64,000 nucleotides of DNA from Cephalotus follicularis (taxonomy: Eukaryota; Streptophyta; Magnoliopsida; Oxalidales; Cephalotaceae). The stretch covers positions 62,001 to 126,000 of the forward strand of contig BDDD01003360.1 of NCBI GenBank assembly GCA_001972305.1, read 5' to 3'. The notes beneath the pieces are model-generated. The model was not told the origin of the DNA and ran no database searches. It saw only the letters and a list, made by a program, of their open reading frames with translations. The translations under genes were made by a program, and so were the position numbers. This document shows positions 11,603 to 23,882 of this stretch, in pieces; positions within the stretch are counted from its first letter, which is position 1; the number at the start of each line of letters is the position of its first letter.

Positions 11603-14083
11603 TGTTGAATTGGCTCAAAAGGATTGGAACATTAAGGGACTTTAGGTTTAAGGGTTAAATAACAAAACTTTTCATTCCATTTTAAATGTCCAGTCAATGG
11701 CATACTCTAAAACTAAGTCCATTAGTGCCCCAATAAGACCCTAGGATCTGTAATTAGGGTATCAATTGAACCAATGCTAATATCAAAGCATAAAGGGTGG
11801 CGGGTTGGAGCTAGGGAATTCATTACCCTAGTTTTGGGTCACTCCAAAAATGCATTAGGGTAACACACCAATACCCTAACACATATGCTACAATTCTGAA
11901 ACCCTGACCTAGCCAAACCCTTAGGGTTTGCTAGGATACATAACTTGCATAAAATGGGCATGGCTGGGATGGCAATGCCAGCCCTCAAACCCGAGCCACC
12001 AACCATATCCAATCATCACAAAAAGATGGAGGAAGATGATAATTACGTATGGTCTTTACTCCTCAAATTTTGTGTGATCCTTCAAGCCTTGATTCCAACC
12101 ACTTGTCATCACCAAAATTGCTCCTCTAAGGCACGGATACAACTTCTAGGAAGCAAGAAACCATGAGGAGAAGGTATGTGTTTTGATCACCTAAACTATT
12201 GTTCACAAAAGTAAAGATAGAATGAAGGAATCAAACTATCTTCACCTATTATGAAGTTTGGAGGGAGTAAGGTGAATTGTTTGTGTTTTTCTCTTCAAGA
12301 TCATGAAGATCTTTCAAGCTCCATTAATGGAGCTCAATCTCACTGCAAGAAAGGGAGAAGAGAAGAAGAGAGAGCATGCGGGTTGCAAGTGTGAGGAGAG
12401 AAATAAAATTGTGATGTGTGTTGAATAAGTCAAGTTAAATATATTATGTATGATTGACCATAAAATATCTAACTTAAGCTTCTCCTTAAAGCTTTGATGA
12501 CTCATCCATTTCTCTTTTAATTCCCACATATGGCCGGCCAATTTAAGGCAAAAAACACCGGGTGCAAGAGTGCACAAACAAGCCCAAATACAAGTGACAT
12601 TCTCATGGTTGAAAAGTCAATAATAGTAGGCTTAGGAATTGAACATTGGGCTAGCCATTCTCTCGCAAATGTTAAGGCCCAATTCAAGGAAAATCAAAGC
12701 CCAAATTTTGGCCCAATAGAGAAGCAAATAGCTGGCCCAAATTTGTCCCACATGTTCTCTCCACCAATACGTGCCCAAGTGCACTTACTAGTTAGACAAA
12801 ACAATCCTTTTCACGTAACATTTTATTATGGTGATGCTCACATTCACTTCAAGAGAAGTGACATATGTCAAGCAAACAAAATGTTCTCTAGCAAAGCAAC
12901 ATCTCCCTTAGATGCTAACCTCTCACCAAATGACATGTGTCCGTCAACTTGTTCCAAAATAAGGCGGGACCCGAAAGTCAGGTTTGATTCCGGTACAATG
13001 ATATATTTCTCCGAACATCCCAAAGTTCTGGTACGACCATCCCAGTAGTCTTTTGACTATCTAAATAGCTCATGTGTGATCTCCAATCACCCTTAGATCC
13101 GTGGACCAAAGTACCACGTCTATCATACGTTAGTCGAATAACCTGTACTTTCTTCACTGTCATCGGTTTATGTGTCATGTATCCCTCATAATCTCGGCTC
13201 CGACCGCGGCCCAGGGTTTGGATTAATGTCAACCATAGGTAAAGCTGTGATAACTATAATTCCATGATCACATTGAGACTATTGGGAGACATCCCAGGAA
13301 ACCTACTGTTTCCAATCTCCTAAGTGCCTGGCCAGGACTTTAAGTCTTCAACGGTCAGAGATGTTATGGAGCCTATGACCCATCAACACTGGTGTGACGA
13401 TCCCATCTTGCGTACTCGCCCATACATCTCAATGCAGCTTCCACAAGACCCAAAGACAACCCTTTTTCCAGCACGTGGCTAGTGCTGGAGAAGGAAAAAA
13501 TCAAAGCCAAGCAGTTACTACATAATGCATGCTAGCCGCTCAGGTCTAAGGACACAACATAAATCAAATACACTACTGAGACAATAGGAACTCTATTGAT
13601 AGAGGTGCTGACTCTCCAAATAGATAACCTATGGTGGGTCGGTTCAGTGTTGTGCATCACAGCACGCACCCCGTATCAGCTTTAGGGTAAACCCAAATGG
13701 CAATGAGATAATCCATCCTCCATATGACCCAGGAGCAAGCATAACATGGCAAGTCTTTGCAGTTCATCAATTTCCCTAAGAAAGTGAACATGTGAATTGG
13801 AACTTTTGTCAAAAGCGAGTAAGGAGCTCATTCTCATAGCCCCTCAGGCATGAGATCCAACACCTCGTGCGACAGGGCACCACATGTGTATTAAGTTAAC
13901 ATTGTGATTAACTGATCCATTGAGATGGTTTGGGATAATACATATAGCAAAGGCCAATAGTTTACTTAACATGCATAATAGAACATGAATGGAACTAAGA
14001 ATGTACGATTCAAGAGTGTACCATATGTTAAGAACATATGTTTGTAGCCTCCTCGTGGCTTGTAGGGACACCCCAATCTAACA
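11603..14083 (-). mobile_element. D2: copia solo LTR inside the gag of D
   Basis: On the minus strand it starts TGTTAGATTGGGGTGTCC at 14083 and is homologous to D's LTRs. The left end reads TGTTGAATTGGCTCAAAAGG. Flanks are CGCCT at 11598-11602 and CGCCT at 14084-14088, a perfect 5-base target duplication. When the LTR and one duplicate are ignored, the flanking gag reading frame continues, which independently proves the insertion. Length is 2481 bases. It is a member of the same LTR family as its host element. Confidence 0.9.
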
Positions 14084-14458
14084 CGCCTTGCCCTCAAAAC
14101 TTGATCCCCTTGATCTACCCCTCTTAGAGGTTGCTCTAGAATAAGGAAGAGGCATCACAGATTGTTTTGACCCAATCTGGTCAAAATCTACCTTGACAGT
14201 TCTCAACTGGGTGCCATACAACTCATCGATTTGCATAAGCATGGCACGTAAGGCCTGTGAATGCATACAACGCCTTTGCAATTGTGTCCTCATGCCAACA
14301 GTCGCCATGTAACTGGCTCGATGATCATCTTCCCACAACTTAGCCACACTGGCTTTGTGTAGATCAGATGCATCGATCCCTATTATGGAAATGAACAGGA
14401 CCCGTTCCCGTTGCTCACCGAGGACAAGCCCTGGCCGAGGAAGGACTTGTGCCAACAA
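14084..14458 (-). pseudogene. D: upstream part of copia gag, split by D2
   Basis: Minus-strand frame including DELYGTQLRTVKVDF and a basic stretch (KRGRSRGSSFEGKA). It runs directly into the frame ending at the CCHC knuckle beyond D2 (11602 downwards), so this is the segment of gag ahead of the zinc knuckle. The first residues of the open frame (to about 14400) probably belong to the neighbouring LTR fragment H. The gag N-terminus is missing: H was inserted here and sequence was lost. On its own this 125-codon frame has no recognisable family; the assignment rests on the frame continuity. Confidence 0.7.
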
Positions 14459-15166
14459 CCCTGCTCTGTTAAACTCTCGCTAAGACTATTAAGAAACGCA
14501 TCAGAGACACGCTACCAAAAGCCCAAGGAGAAATCCTGGGCAAAACGCGCAACAGATGTGGAGCTAAAAAAGGCAGGGGACAAAGTATCCGAGGACTCAA
14601 ACTCCACGTTTCACTAAGTCACCAACTGCACACGTCCAAGCACTCTAAAACGAGCTGTATAACTAACGCCCAAGGAGAACACCCACGTGCTCCTCACAAG
14701 CTCACTTAAACTTCAGGTCTGCTAAACGCCCGAGGACACACTTCCTCCACGGGCCTTTCTCCTCTGCTCTTCTCATCACAAAACTAAACCATGCTTTAAA
14801 ACGCATAGCTTAAGTGAGCAGAGGACTCCTCAACAAATTCACTTAACACATAAGACCATCCTCTACTATGCTATCAGAGGACTCCCTAGCTCCTTGGATG
14901 AACCTAAAAACATAAAACTCACAACACTTAACATTCATCATATCACAAAGCAAAACTAGTCCACGGACTAGAAACATCAAATACTTTCATAAAAGTGTTA
15001 TTACAAAACATGTTAGTCCTCTAACATAACAACCTCCGCTCAACGAAGAATAACATAAAACCTTACTTGAACATAATATACTCAAAACACATATACTATC
15101 GGCTACTCTACAACAAACAGAAGGTAGAGAAACCCAAAAGAATGCCCAATGCTATGCAATGCTAGA
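14411..15166 (-). mobile_element. H: 3' part of a Ty3-type LTR fragment
   Basis: Continuation of the minus-strand LTR that begins at 20505, separated by solo LTR I. Rich in CCGAGGAC and CAGAGGACTCC phrases that also occur in element B's LTRs. The usual GTGTGACA end is missing, so the left boundary (about 14400) is a deletion junction with D's gag and is approximate. Confidence 0.6.
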
Positions 15167-15548
15167 TGTAATGTCCCGGATATATATATATATAGCGCCT
15201 GGCGCCATTTAGAGGCGCCTGGCGCTTCACAGATAGAAAGAGGGAGAGATGAGAGGAGAGAGAGAGAAGACACAACGGGAGAGAGAGCTTGACGCCGGCG
15301 AGCAAGCGGCCGTCATAGGAGGAGATGGCGCCGCACGGGTCGTCCACCACTGACCGATAACCTCCTTCCCCTTCTCTTTTCTTTTCCTTCTTCTCCCCGT
15401 CACGGTCGCCACTGTCACGCCGCTGCCATGCGTTCCACCGTCGATTAGCGTCACAGGAAGGTCCGGTTTTCACCTAGGAGGCCAGCTACACCTATTTCAG
15501 TGGCTGGTTTGGCGCCATTCGGTCAGAATCGGCCGGATTTGAGCTACC

Positions 15549-15864
15549 GAGTTGACTCAGTGAACCCAACTCGTTGCCGCCTATGTCCGCGCGTTTAGCA
15601 CCGAGTCATGGCGAGTCTCGGTCGCCAATGGACTAATTGAAGGATTTTAAGGTCGGTTATGACATTTTTGAGTGTTGACCAGAGTTGTGGTTGACCGCCG
15701 AGTCAACTCAGTAAGTTGAACTCACTGCCAGCCGTGACTGGGCGTTTTGGCACCGATTCACAGCGAGTTACGGGTGGACACACCTTATGCCGACTGTTTT
15801 GTGACACTTTTATGAAGTGGCCGGAATTGTGGATATCCGGTGAGTCAACTCAGTGAGTTGACTC
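15549..15864. repeat. GAGTCAACTC / GAGTTGACTC modules in LTR I
   Basis: Three modules about 145 bases apart start near 15549, 15700 and 15842. Each has GAGTTGACTC or its complement followed by CACTGCCAGC-like and GTGACTGGGCG-like text. In the last, GAGTCAACTC and GAGTTGACTC flank AGT, giving a perfect inverted repeat with a 3-base centre. Similar modules occur in the copia LTRs of A and C. Confidence 0.75.
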
Positions 15865-17014
15865 ACTGTCAGCTGTGACTGCGCGATTCACGGCGAGTCG
15901 CGGTTATCAATGTGTAGATCGTAATAAAAGTGTGATTGTTATTGCAGTGATACAAGGAGAGAAAGATAACTCCGTTGACACATGATGGAGTTGTGCTCGT
16001 GACAACGAGTGAAGCTTAGAGAAGGTGGCAGTTCGTGGATTCTGCTGCAAGTCCTCCCGACTCGCAAACTCAACCGTTAATAGGTAGGGTATACATTTAC
16101 TCCGATGGTACGTGCCAGATGAATATGGACTTGATCCCATTCGTATACACCGGTATGAGATGGTAGTATACGAATGGTAGCTCACTATAGTAGGTTATAC
16201 TTCTTGCATTGCATTCATGCTTTCTAAATGGTTATATGAATTGATAGGTGTACCAATTATAATTGTATAGATGCATGATTGTATATATATATATATATAT
16301 ATACGAGTATTCGGAATAGTATTGTTATGCAATGTTTCTATGCTACCTCATGCCCAAGAGGCTGGGGTATGTTTCTCTTCTACCTCGAGCCCAAGCGGCC
16401 GAGGATAACTCATATATGTCTTGGAATGATTTTCAAGGTTATGAATTGAAAGTGGTATGTGGTTAACTACTTATATATGCCGGTATGGGATGGTGTATAT
16501 ATCTAGCTAACCTCTTGATTGTTATTAGATGAATGGTATAGTTAAGGACCGACGTAGATATGGATCGTTATGGAATGGATCATACGATCATGGATGAATA
16601 TGATTACGGATGGCCATGGATATGATTACAGATGGCCATGAATATGATAATGGATGGACATGGATATGGTTACAGATGGCTATGACTATGGCTATGGTTA
16701 CAGATTACTATGGAAACGGGTTATGGATATGGAAATTAGCCTATGGCTACGGAAATGTTTTATGGATATGAAATATGACTTACGACTATGGAAATGATTA
16801 TAAATAGTTTGACGGATGTGGATCCATGAGATCCTTTACAAATGGTCCCTATTACTTAAAAGCATACATGATTTTGGGTCACAACTACGGGATGGATTAT
16901 TGATTGTACTGTATGAGGCTATAGAGATAACCCATTTCTAACTTTCATTTCCGTCATGAATGTTAGACCATAGTTTACACCACATTGTGATTGTGGACCA
17001 TACAAAAGAGCTTA

Positions 17015-17360
17015 CCCCACTATTGTGGGAGGACTGATACGATACGTGGATCCCACTATTGTGGGAGGACCGATATGATAGGTGGACCCCACTATTGTGG
17101 GAGGACCGATACGATATGTGGACCCACTATTATGGGAGGACCGATATGATACGTGGACCCCACTATTGTGGGAGGACCGATACGATACGTGGACCCCACT
17201 ATTGTGGGAGGACCGATACGATATTTGAACCCCACTATTGTGGGAGGACCGATTATAATCCGTGGACCCCACATGTTGGGAGGACCCATATACATTGCAT
17301 GGACCCCACATGTTGGGAGGACCCATATACATTGCATGGATCCCACATGTTGGGAGGACC
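17015..17360 (+). repeat. Tandem array of 36/37-base hairpin units in LTR I
   Basis: Ten units start at 17015, 17051, 17087, 17122, 17158, 17194, 17230, 17267, 17304 and 17341. The first seven carry CCCCACTATTGTGGGAGG, in which CCCAC and GTGGG pair around TATT. The last three carry CCCCACATGTTGGGAGG and are 37 bases long. Open frames of about 100 codons occur here on both strands only because the unit length is near a multiple of three. Confidence 0.93.
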
Positions 17361-18287
17361 CATACAAATCATGAAATAAACGACGTGGTCAATATTATCT
17401 CATTCCTTACTCCCCCACGACACCAAAAGTGCGTCGAGGGTGGGATGGACCCTATGGACTGATTGACCCTATGATCGATATGAATTGTTATATGGATTGT
17501 CAACAGGCCTATGGCCTTGACGTGATTAGGACTAGCTAAATATACCCCGCTTAGGGACGCCTGGTATATTGAAGCTGTCCACGATTATCATTTATACACA
17601 TGACATCACTTGGTATACTGATACACATATATGTATATTGTTCACCATATGACTTATGATTTCACTTGATGCATGCACAACACCTTACTACCCTGTGGCA
17701 TGCATGGCATATCTTTATATTGTTACATTATGGCATATAGTATGGTTTCGCCATACGGATCGTACGACTATGGGTTGTACGTTATGAATCGTACGGCTTT
17801 GGTTCGTTTGACTATGGATCGTACGATTATGGAACGGATACCAAATGGTTATGGTACGTCATGGGATGGATACAATATGGTTACGAATCGTGTCGTTACG
17901 TGTCGTAATGGCCGGATTGTGATGATATATGGATATGGAGGGTGGTTGTAGCTAGACCGACCAGGTTTAGAGAATATCCATCTTCTCTTCCCTGTTCTAC
18001 TTACGGATCCTACTCTAATCTGCCAGTGGAATAAGGGCTCCTGCCTAGGTCGCCAAGAGCGCCTAGTCTGTTACCTTGGCAGAGGAAGCCGAGAAGAGCT
18101 TGTATACGCTTGAAAGGATTTTGGAATGATATGGGCGCTGAATGATAAGGGCAAGTTTCTAAATGCTAGTTTTTATAGCATGGTTTATATTGATTGTTAT
18201 GCATACATCTCATATATACATATTGTACACATCCGCTGCACTTCTATATGTTCATTGCATATGTATATCCTACACAACCTTCGGGTT

Positions 18288-18350
18288 GCTGACCCATTGC
18301 ATTGTATTGTAATGTAATGGGTCAGGTTCAGGTCCAGGTGACGCGCAACA
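18288..18350. other. Hairpin plus CAGGT repeats near the 3' end of LTR I
   Basis: CTGACCCATTGCATT pairs with AATGTAATGGGTCAG (about 15 base pairs, one G-T) around a short loop and is followed by CAGGTTCAGGTCCAGGTG. LTR B has the matching element at about 52197-52240 with a shorter stem. It follows the phrase CCTACACAACCTTCGGGTTG in both. Confidence 0.75.
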
Positions 18351-18915
18351 GTGACTAGCCAGGTTAAATCGTAGGGTAAGGATCTACATCTCCTCCGATC
18401 TACTTTGTATAAATGTGATATTGTAAAAGGACAAACATTGAATATGGATGTAATTATGGTTATTGTATAAGAGACAAATCTAAAGATGAAATACAGATAT
18501 GTTTTATTTCTGTATTTGACCTGCCGGCTTGTGGCAGTGCTAGATTTATATGTGTGCTGATATAAAGGATATGGATGGGTCCATACATTGTGATATACTA
18601 TTGTTTCCTCCTTCGGGAGTGTGGTTGTTGAGGGTTGAGCCCAAGATATAAACTGTGTTTTCTTTACAGGGGGTTATAGTCCAATAAACGAATACTTCAT
18701 GCCGAAATTTCGGGAGATTTTAAGAGTTAGTTTTTATTTGAATTGAGTATTACGCTGATGTAATATGACTTTGATTTAAAGTTTTAATGTATAGCACTTT
18801 GGAATATGACTGATAAATGATATGAGTATGATTTATATTTGACTGAACGGACTGAATGGAATGTATCTCACACGTCAGATCGTGGGGGTTTACTCTCGCG
18901 GTTCGGGGTGTGACA

Positions 18916-20505
18916 CTAGATGTCTGAACCGCGTCATCCCAAAAGCCGAGGACAAAAAGCTACCTTCCTTAGCCTAAGCTTTCTACTGCTGGTCTGGAGG
19001 ATCTCCTCCTGTTGGTTCCTCTGCAAAACGAATTGTGAGGGGATTAGTCCAACTGACTAAGTGAATGAGAACAAAACATCCTCTGATACATTCCTTAAAA
19101 TGAATGTGCTGAAAGAAAACATGCCATGAACATGATTAAGGATCCCAACTGGGGAAAACTAACTATACAACATAAATGTCATGGCTCACGTCTAAAGAAA
19201 CGCTCAAAGGACATGAAAGAAAAGCTTACTCTTTCCTCTGCTTAACTGATGCTCTAGGATACTTACAGAAGCGAAAGAAAACTTGAGATAAAACAAGGAT
19301 TAGCTAAGGTTCTCTAAAAGAGGATCCAACTTGGCCTAAAGTTCCAAGAAGAATGAACTTACTCTTAGAACAGGATGAGAACTTGCTTCTTTTGCTTGCT
19401 TTACATAAAATAGTTGCCAACTTATAGTGGCCTGAGCTGAGCTGAACTTCGGCCTTAGCCGTAAACTGGGCAGCTTGCCTGTCGAAAACCCTTGTGGTCC
19501 TCCTCTGAAACTTGCTTAACTTTGCTTACTTTCTCTGAATAGATTATCTGAGGACTAGCTCCTCCTCCGAAAACTTACTGAAAGGCTCTAATATCTGATC
19601 TCGGGTAACTTAGCTCTGCTGTACTCACCCAAAACACCAGCATAGACAATAGTGTTAAGGAGATCCAGGTATGGAACTCAGGGACAGTCTCGCTCGGTTT
19701 CCCATCATAGACAATAGTAGACTGAGGAGATTTGAGCTATGTACACTGTGCTCGGCTGCACTCACCCTAAACACGGTCATAAACAACAGCGTAAAGGAGA
19801 TCCAGGTATGGAACCCAGGGGAAGACTCGCTCGACTTCCCATCATAGGCAATAGTAGGCTGAGGAATGGGGTTGAGCACGTACTATTACCACTCAGGAAA
19901 GTGAATAATCACTTAGAAGAAACTTGACCTCTTGTGGTCAGAAACTCTCTCCTCTTACAAGGAAGACTTACAAAAGACGCTAGGGAAACAAATTCCTGTT
20001 CGAAAGCTCTCATAGTACTGAAGCTGAAACTGAAAGATTAACAAGAAACATTATGAAATCAAAACATCAAAAGAAAGGATGTCCCACTCAATGTTCTTGC
20101 TACGTCCTCTACTGCTTCAAAGGCGCTCTTCTCTCCTTTCTCTTTGCCTGCTGTGTCGTCTGGCTGAGCTTGGAAAACCTTGAGCTACCACTATCTTTCA
20201 CTCAGAGGAAGGGAAAGAAAATGAAAGAAAACCAGGACTCTCACTCTCTTAAACTACTGAAACTAGAACTCTGCTAACATCAACAAATATCTTTGCTAAA
20301 CTCAACTTAAGCCATCATTACCTTGGAAAGAGGAAACTTCCTAAGGAAGCTTTGCACTTAAGTAACCAAAGAGTCCAATAATCACTATAAAACCTTTAGG
20401 CTTTAATACACAAACTCGTATCTCTAATCTCAAGTAAGCCCATCTTAAAACAAAATCCAACTTAAACTTTTCCTTAAACTCCTTAAAAGGTTACGAGGCG
20501 TTACA
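18916..20505 (-). mobile_element. H: 5' part of a Ty3-type LTR fragment
   Basis: On the minus strand it starts TGTAACGCCTCGTAACC at 20505. It includes a late-LTR block (CTAATCCCCTCACAATTC...TTTTGCAG, about 19019-19056) that corresponds to the GGCTAACCCCCTAC block in K, F and G. CCGAGGAC/CAGAGGAC phrases recur. It is split at 18915/15167 by solo LTR I. No internal region of its own was found, so it is either a solo LTR that lost its 3' end or a remnant of a larger element. Confidence 0.65.
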
Positions 20506-22379
20506 TGGTGTCTCAGTAATAACATGAATAACTCTCATGCTCATGAGTACCAAACGCAAATTACATTTCCATTCAGTAAAAGATGGATCCTTTAGCTTAA
20601 TAGTCTCTATGCGTGTTTTACCGTTGATGTCTACCATTTGAGTAATTATTGAGTATGTTCTAGCAACCTATAAGAGGAAAAAGATAGAGAATTTTAGCAG
20701 ATCATTCCATTTTATATTATTACCATTAACTCTTGGTCTTCAGTAGTTATGGCACCTCCCACTATTCTAATCGTTTCCCACACCTCCATGTGGAATTCGG
20801 GAAGCAACCACTACCTAGTGGGGATCGAAATCTTTGCAAATACTATAGCCTCACCTATCGGCATATGAGCTATAATACCTTAATAGGTAGACTGTTACGT
20901 CAATATACATTAGTCTCCCACCCTTGAAATGTCAAATCCGATACAACATTCTGCCTCCCGGTTCAGTATGGTCCCAACTGTCACTATTCAAACCATAAGC
21001 ACTTGGTATAAGTCCGAACCCACAATCCTAAAAAAAAAATTGACTCTTTTTGAAACACCCACACGTGTCCATGTCCGGAAGTCAAAACAAAGTGATTTCC
21101 TTCCAGTGCCCGCACACTGAAATTGAACAGTACTATGGGGGGCCTCTGCTGTCATAGTGCCATCCCCAATATGTCCACACCATTCAACAAGAATCGAGGA
21201 AGTCCAATGACGTGACACCCTTGTGCCACACCACTTATGGACTTATTATTTGCATTTGGAGGAATTTAGGTCTCATACAAAAAAATGGATTTACCAAAAT
21301 TTTAAATTACCAAGACGTTTAATAAAATCCCATTTTATCTTCCAATCCCATTTGGAACGGCTGAGCATGCTTCGACGTGTTTGGAATGTTTGGAAATATA
21401 AAACATCCATCTTATGCATCGCAAAAAAAAGGCATGACTTGGGACATAAACTATTAGTGATCTCATGAGCCAAAACATGATCACTTGGTCTCCTAGGTGT
21501 ATATATTTAAACTACTTTATTACATAATTTTCACCATGCATACATGGCCTTCACTTGGTCTTGCAATCTTCTTGATCCTTTCTTCAAGCTCCATGCATCT
21601 CTTCTTAAAATTACATCACCTATATTATAAAAGAATAAGAAAACAATTTTGAGGGAGAAGAGAATTCAAACCCTAAGAATTAAAAGGATAAGAAAAAATA
21701 ATGGCGCACACAGACAGCCTTATTACAAACCAAATAAATACCACGGTAATAAAGTAATTAAATACATCCACGAAAAGAAACCAAAAAGTCTAGGTCTAGC
21801 CCAAGCGTACTATCATGCATAAGAAATTCAAATAATATATTCAATATATTTATTTGAATAAACATGTGACAATTTAATATTCGATGGCTTGTTGATTAAT
21901 TGGTGACCAAAATAAAATGCAACTCCCACTAGATAAAATAAAATCTAGTAACCCTCATTTTAGTTCCCAACTATATTAATTTTATGATCCAACCATTAAG
22001 TGAAAAATAATGCAATATATATTAGTTCCCCACAAATATTATTTTCTTTAAGAATAAATTGCATTATGTAAGTGAACTTAGTGCAACAGTGACTTTTTAA
22101 TCTCCGTTTGTGATCCTAAATCGTATATAGGAATGTTTGAATGCCCATTGCATCTGAAACACCCACTGTACTAATCCTTGAATCAACAAACAATCCGATT
22201 AATTAGTCAATTAAACTAGCTCACCCAAATGGTTTAATCAATTAAATTTTTAACAATTCGATTGATTCCGACAACCAATTTCACTTAGGGTTGGGAGCTA
22301 TATTGTCTCGGCCATACACACACACAACCAATCAAGCCACAAAATATCACATTGAGGTCCAATTGGTATTAATTAGTTG
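20506..22379 (-). mobile_element. D: 5' leader/gag-proximal region, non-coding remnant
   Basis: Lies between D's PBS (22380) and insertion H. It is homologous to the corresponding part of element C (about 56400-58490): both contain a phrase like CCTCCCACTATTCTAATCG with TTCCACACC...CATGTGGAATT, and later ACCCACAATCCT. No intact frame is present; the short open frames here are not conserved in C. It represents the long untranslated leader and decayed start of gag. Confidence 0.65.
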
Positions 22380-22391
22380 GCTCTGATACCA
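22380..22391 (-). other. Primer-binding site of D (initiator tRNA-Met)
   Basis: The reverse complement is TGGTATCAGAGC, complementary to the 3' end of plant initiator tRNA-Met. It lies four bases from the LTR boundary at 22396. Confidence 0.9.
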
Positions 22392-22395
22392 CTTT

Positions 22396-23882
22396 TGTAA
22401 GGCTCAAAATCGGATGGGTCCAATTTTGGGCATAGGGACTTTAGGGTTACAATTTTAAAATTTTGACTCCGGTTAGTCCCCAAGCAGTGGGACACCCTAA
22501 AATATATGTCCATAATTGTTCCAATCCTTCCAAAGATCATTAACTAACAAACCAATTGAACCAATTCAGTCACAAGAAGTATGCAAGGTCATGGGTCCAA
22601 AAGGATTTTTCCCAAACCCTAATTTTGTCCTTGCAACCCGTGACCACTACAAACCCAAGCCCTTAGGGTTTGTGTATGTTTAACTAATAAACATTAAGGG
22701 TTCATCCCTAGCGAGAACCCAAAAGCTAACATCACCACAAGGAGATGTAAAAAGCGAAAGTTTAAGTGTCATTACAAAGGGTCTTAAACTCCTTCCATCA
22801 GGAGCTCCCTCTACACTTTTAATCCAAGTTCCAATTCCTCCAATTAAGTACAAAAACCCACTGCCAGATTGTCTTGGATGATGCGGGTTTATTGTGTTTA
22901 CAGAGCTATACTAACAATCATAACAAGTAAAGATGTAATGCATTGTGCAAACTATCTCCACCAATTATGATCTAGGAGGGTAAGAGATGACTGAATTGTT
23001 GTACTTTCTTCTTCAAGGCTTGAAACCTTTAGTGTCCTATCTTTTGAGGACTTGGAGACGAATAGAAGAGAGGATGGGAGAGAGCATCACCCACGGGTTC
23101 AAGCAACAAAAGAGAGAGTGAATGAATTGTGTGTTAATTCATTCTTCAAAAGTGTGAATGTTGTGTCATAGGACACATGTCATTCATCTTCCATCCTTTA
23201 TGGATGAGTCATGTGACATTTGTCACTCACCTCTCCTCTCTTTGAAACAAAATTCAGGCACCCAAAATGCTTGAAATAGGTGTCCATTTCATGTGTCAAG
23301 TATAGCCCTTAACATGTGTCGTGTATAGAACATTACGCATTCAATTAATTAATTCAACCAATGCACTAAAATTGGGCCATATTTGGACTATAGGGCAGGC
23401 CCAACCTTGCCATTTAAATGGCTAGGGCTTCCCAAGCACTAGGCCATCCCCAAATGCTCTCTCCATTATTAAACACTCAATGTGCTTATTTATGCAGCAT
23501 TCAATCCTTTGACCGGAACATTTTATTATGGTGATACATGGACTCACTTCTAAAGAAGTGACATGTGTCCACAAATAAAATGCTCTTATGGAAGTAACAT
23601 CTCCCGTATGCTAATCTCTCACCAAATGACTTGTCACCCGACATGTCAACCTATTCCAAAACCAAGTGGGACCCAAAAGCCCCGTTGGTTTCTGGTAAAA
23701 TGATATATTTTTCAGAACATCCCATGATTCTGGTACGACCATACTAATAGTCCTCAACTATAAAAATAGCCTCGGTATGATCCCAACCATCCCTTGGTTC
23801 CATGGACCAAAGTTCCACTTCTATCAGTTGATAGACAGTTAACCGGTACTTTATCCAGTCATTGGTTTGTGTGTAGTGTATC
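22396..23882 (-). mobile_element. D: 5' LTR, segment 1
   Basis: Begins (plus strand) TGTAAGGCTCAAAATCGG next to the PBS and matches the 3' LTR at 5932 onward. It is interrupted at GTATC (23878-23882) by Ty3 element E and resumes at 29107 with the same five bases. Confidence 0.87.

Larger units (their letters stand above)
15167..18915 (+). mobile_element. I: Ty3-type solo LTR (3.7 kb)
   Basis: Starts TGTAATGTCCCGG and ends TTCGGGGTGTGACA, with perfect target duplications CTAGA at 15162-15166 and 18916-18920. The LTR H sequence continues on both sides, so this is a solo LTR of 3749 bases. Its terminal 40 bases resemble those of element B, whose pol is Ty3. Notable parts: a TATATATATA run at 15180-15195 followed by GGCGCC palindromes and GA-rich sequence; GAGTCAACTC/GAGTTGACTC modules at 15549-15864; a donor-like TAG|GTAGGG at 16083/16084; a (TA)n run at 16281-16304; TATGG-rich irregular repeats at 16540-16840 and 17740-17940; a tandem array at 17015-17360; and a long hairpin at 18288-18327. 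Confidence 0.9.

Noticed and set aside
12530-13048. 172-codon frame in D2
   Set aside because: Not open in the homologous LTRs of D at 5932-8327 or 22396-23882, so a chance frame.
14078-14458. End of a Ty3 pol next to a 3' LTR
   Set aside because: No polypurine tract precedes the LTR at 14083, and the frame continues into D's CCHC gag on the other side of D2.
17012-17379. Overlapping frames of about 100 codons on both strands
   Set aside because: They arise from the 36-base tandem repeat, whose unit is a multiple of three, so any frame stays open. They contain no start context or domain.
11603-22395. D read as LTR-internal-LTR-internal-LTR tandem sharing a middle LTR
   Set aside because: The middle LTR (D2) has its own CGCCT duplicates and sits inside a gag frame that continues across it, so it is a separate solo insertion.
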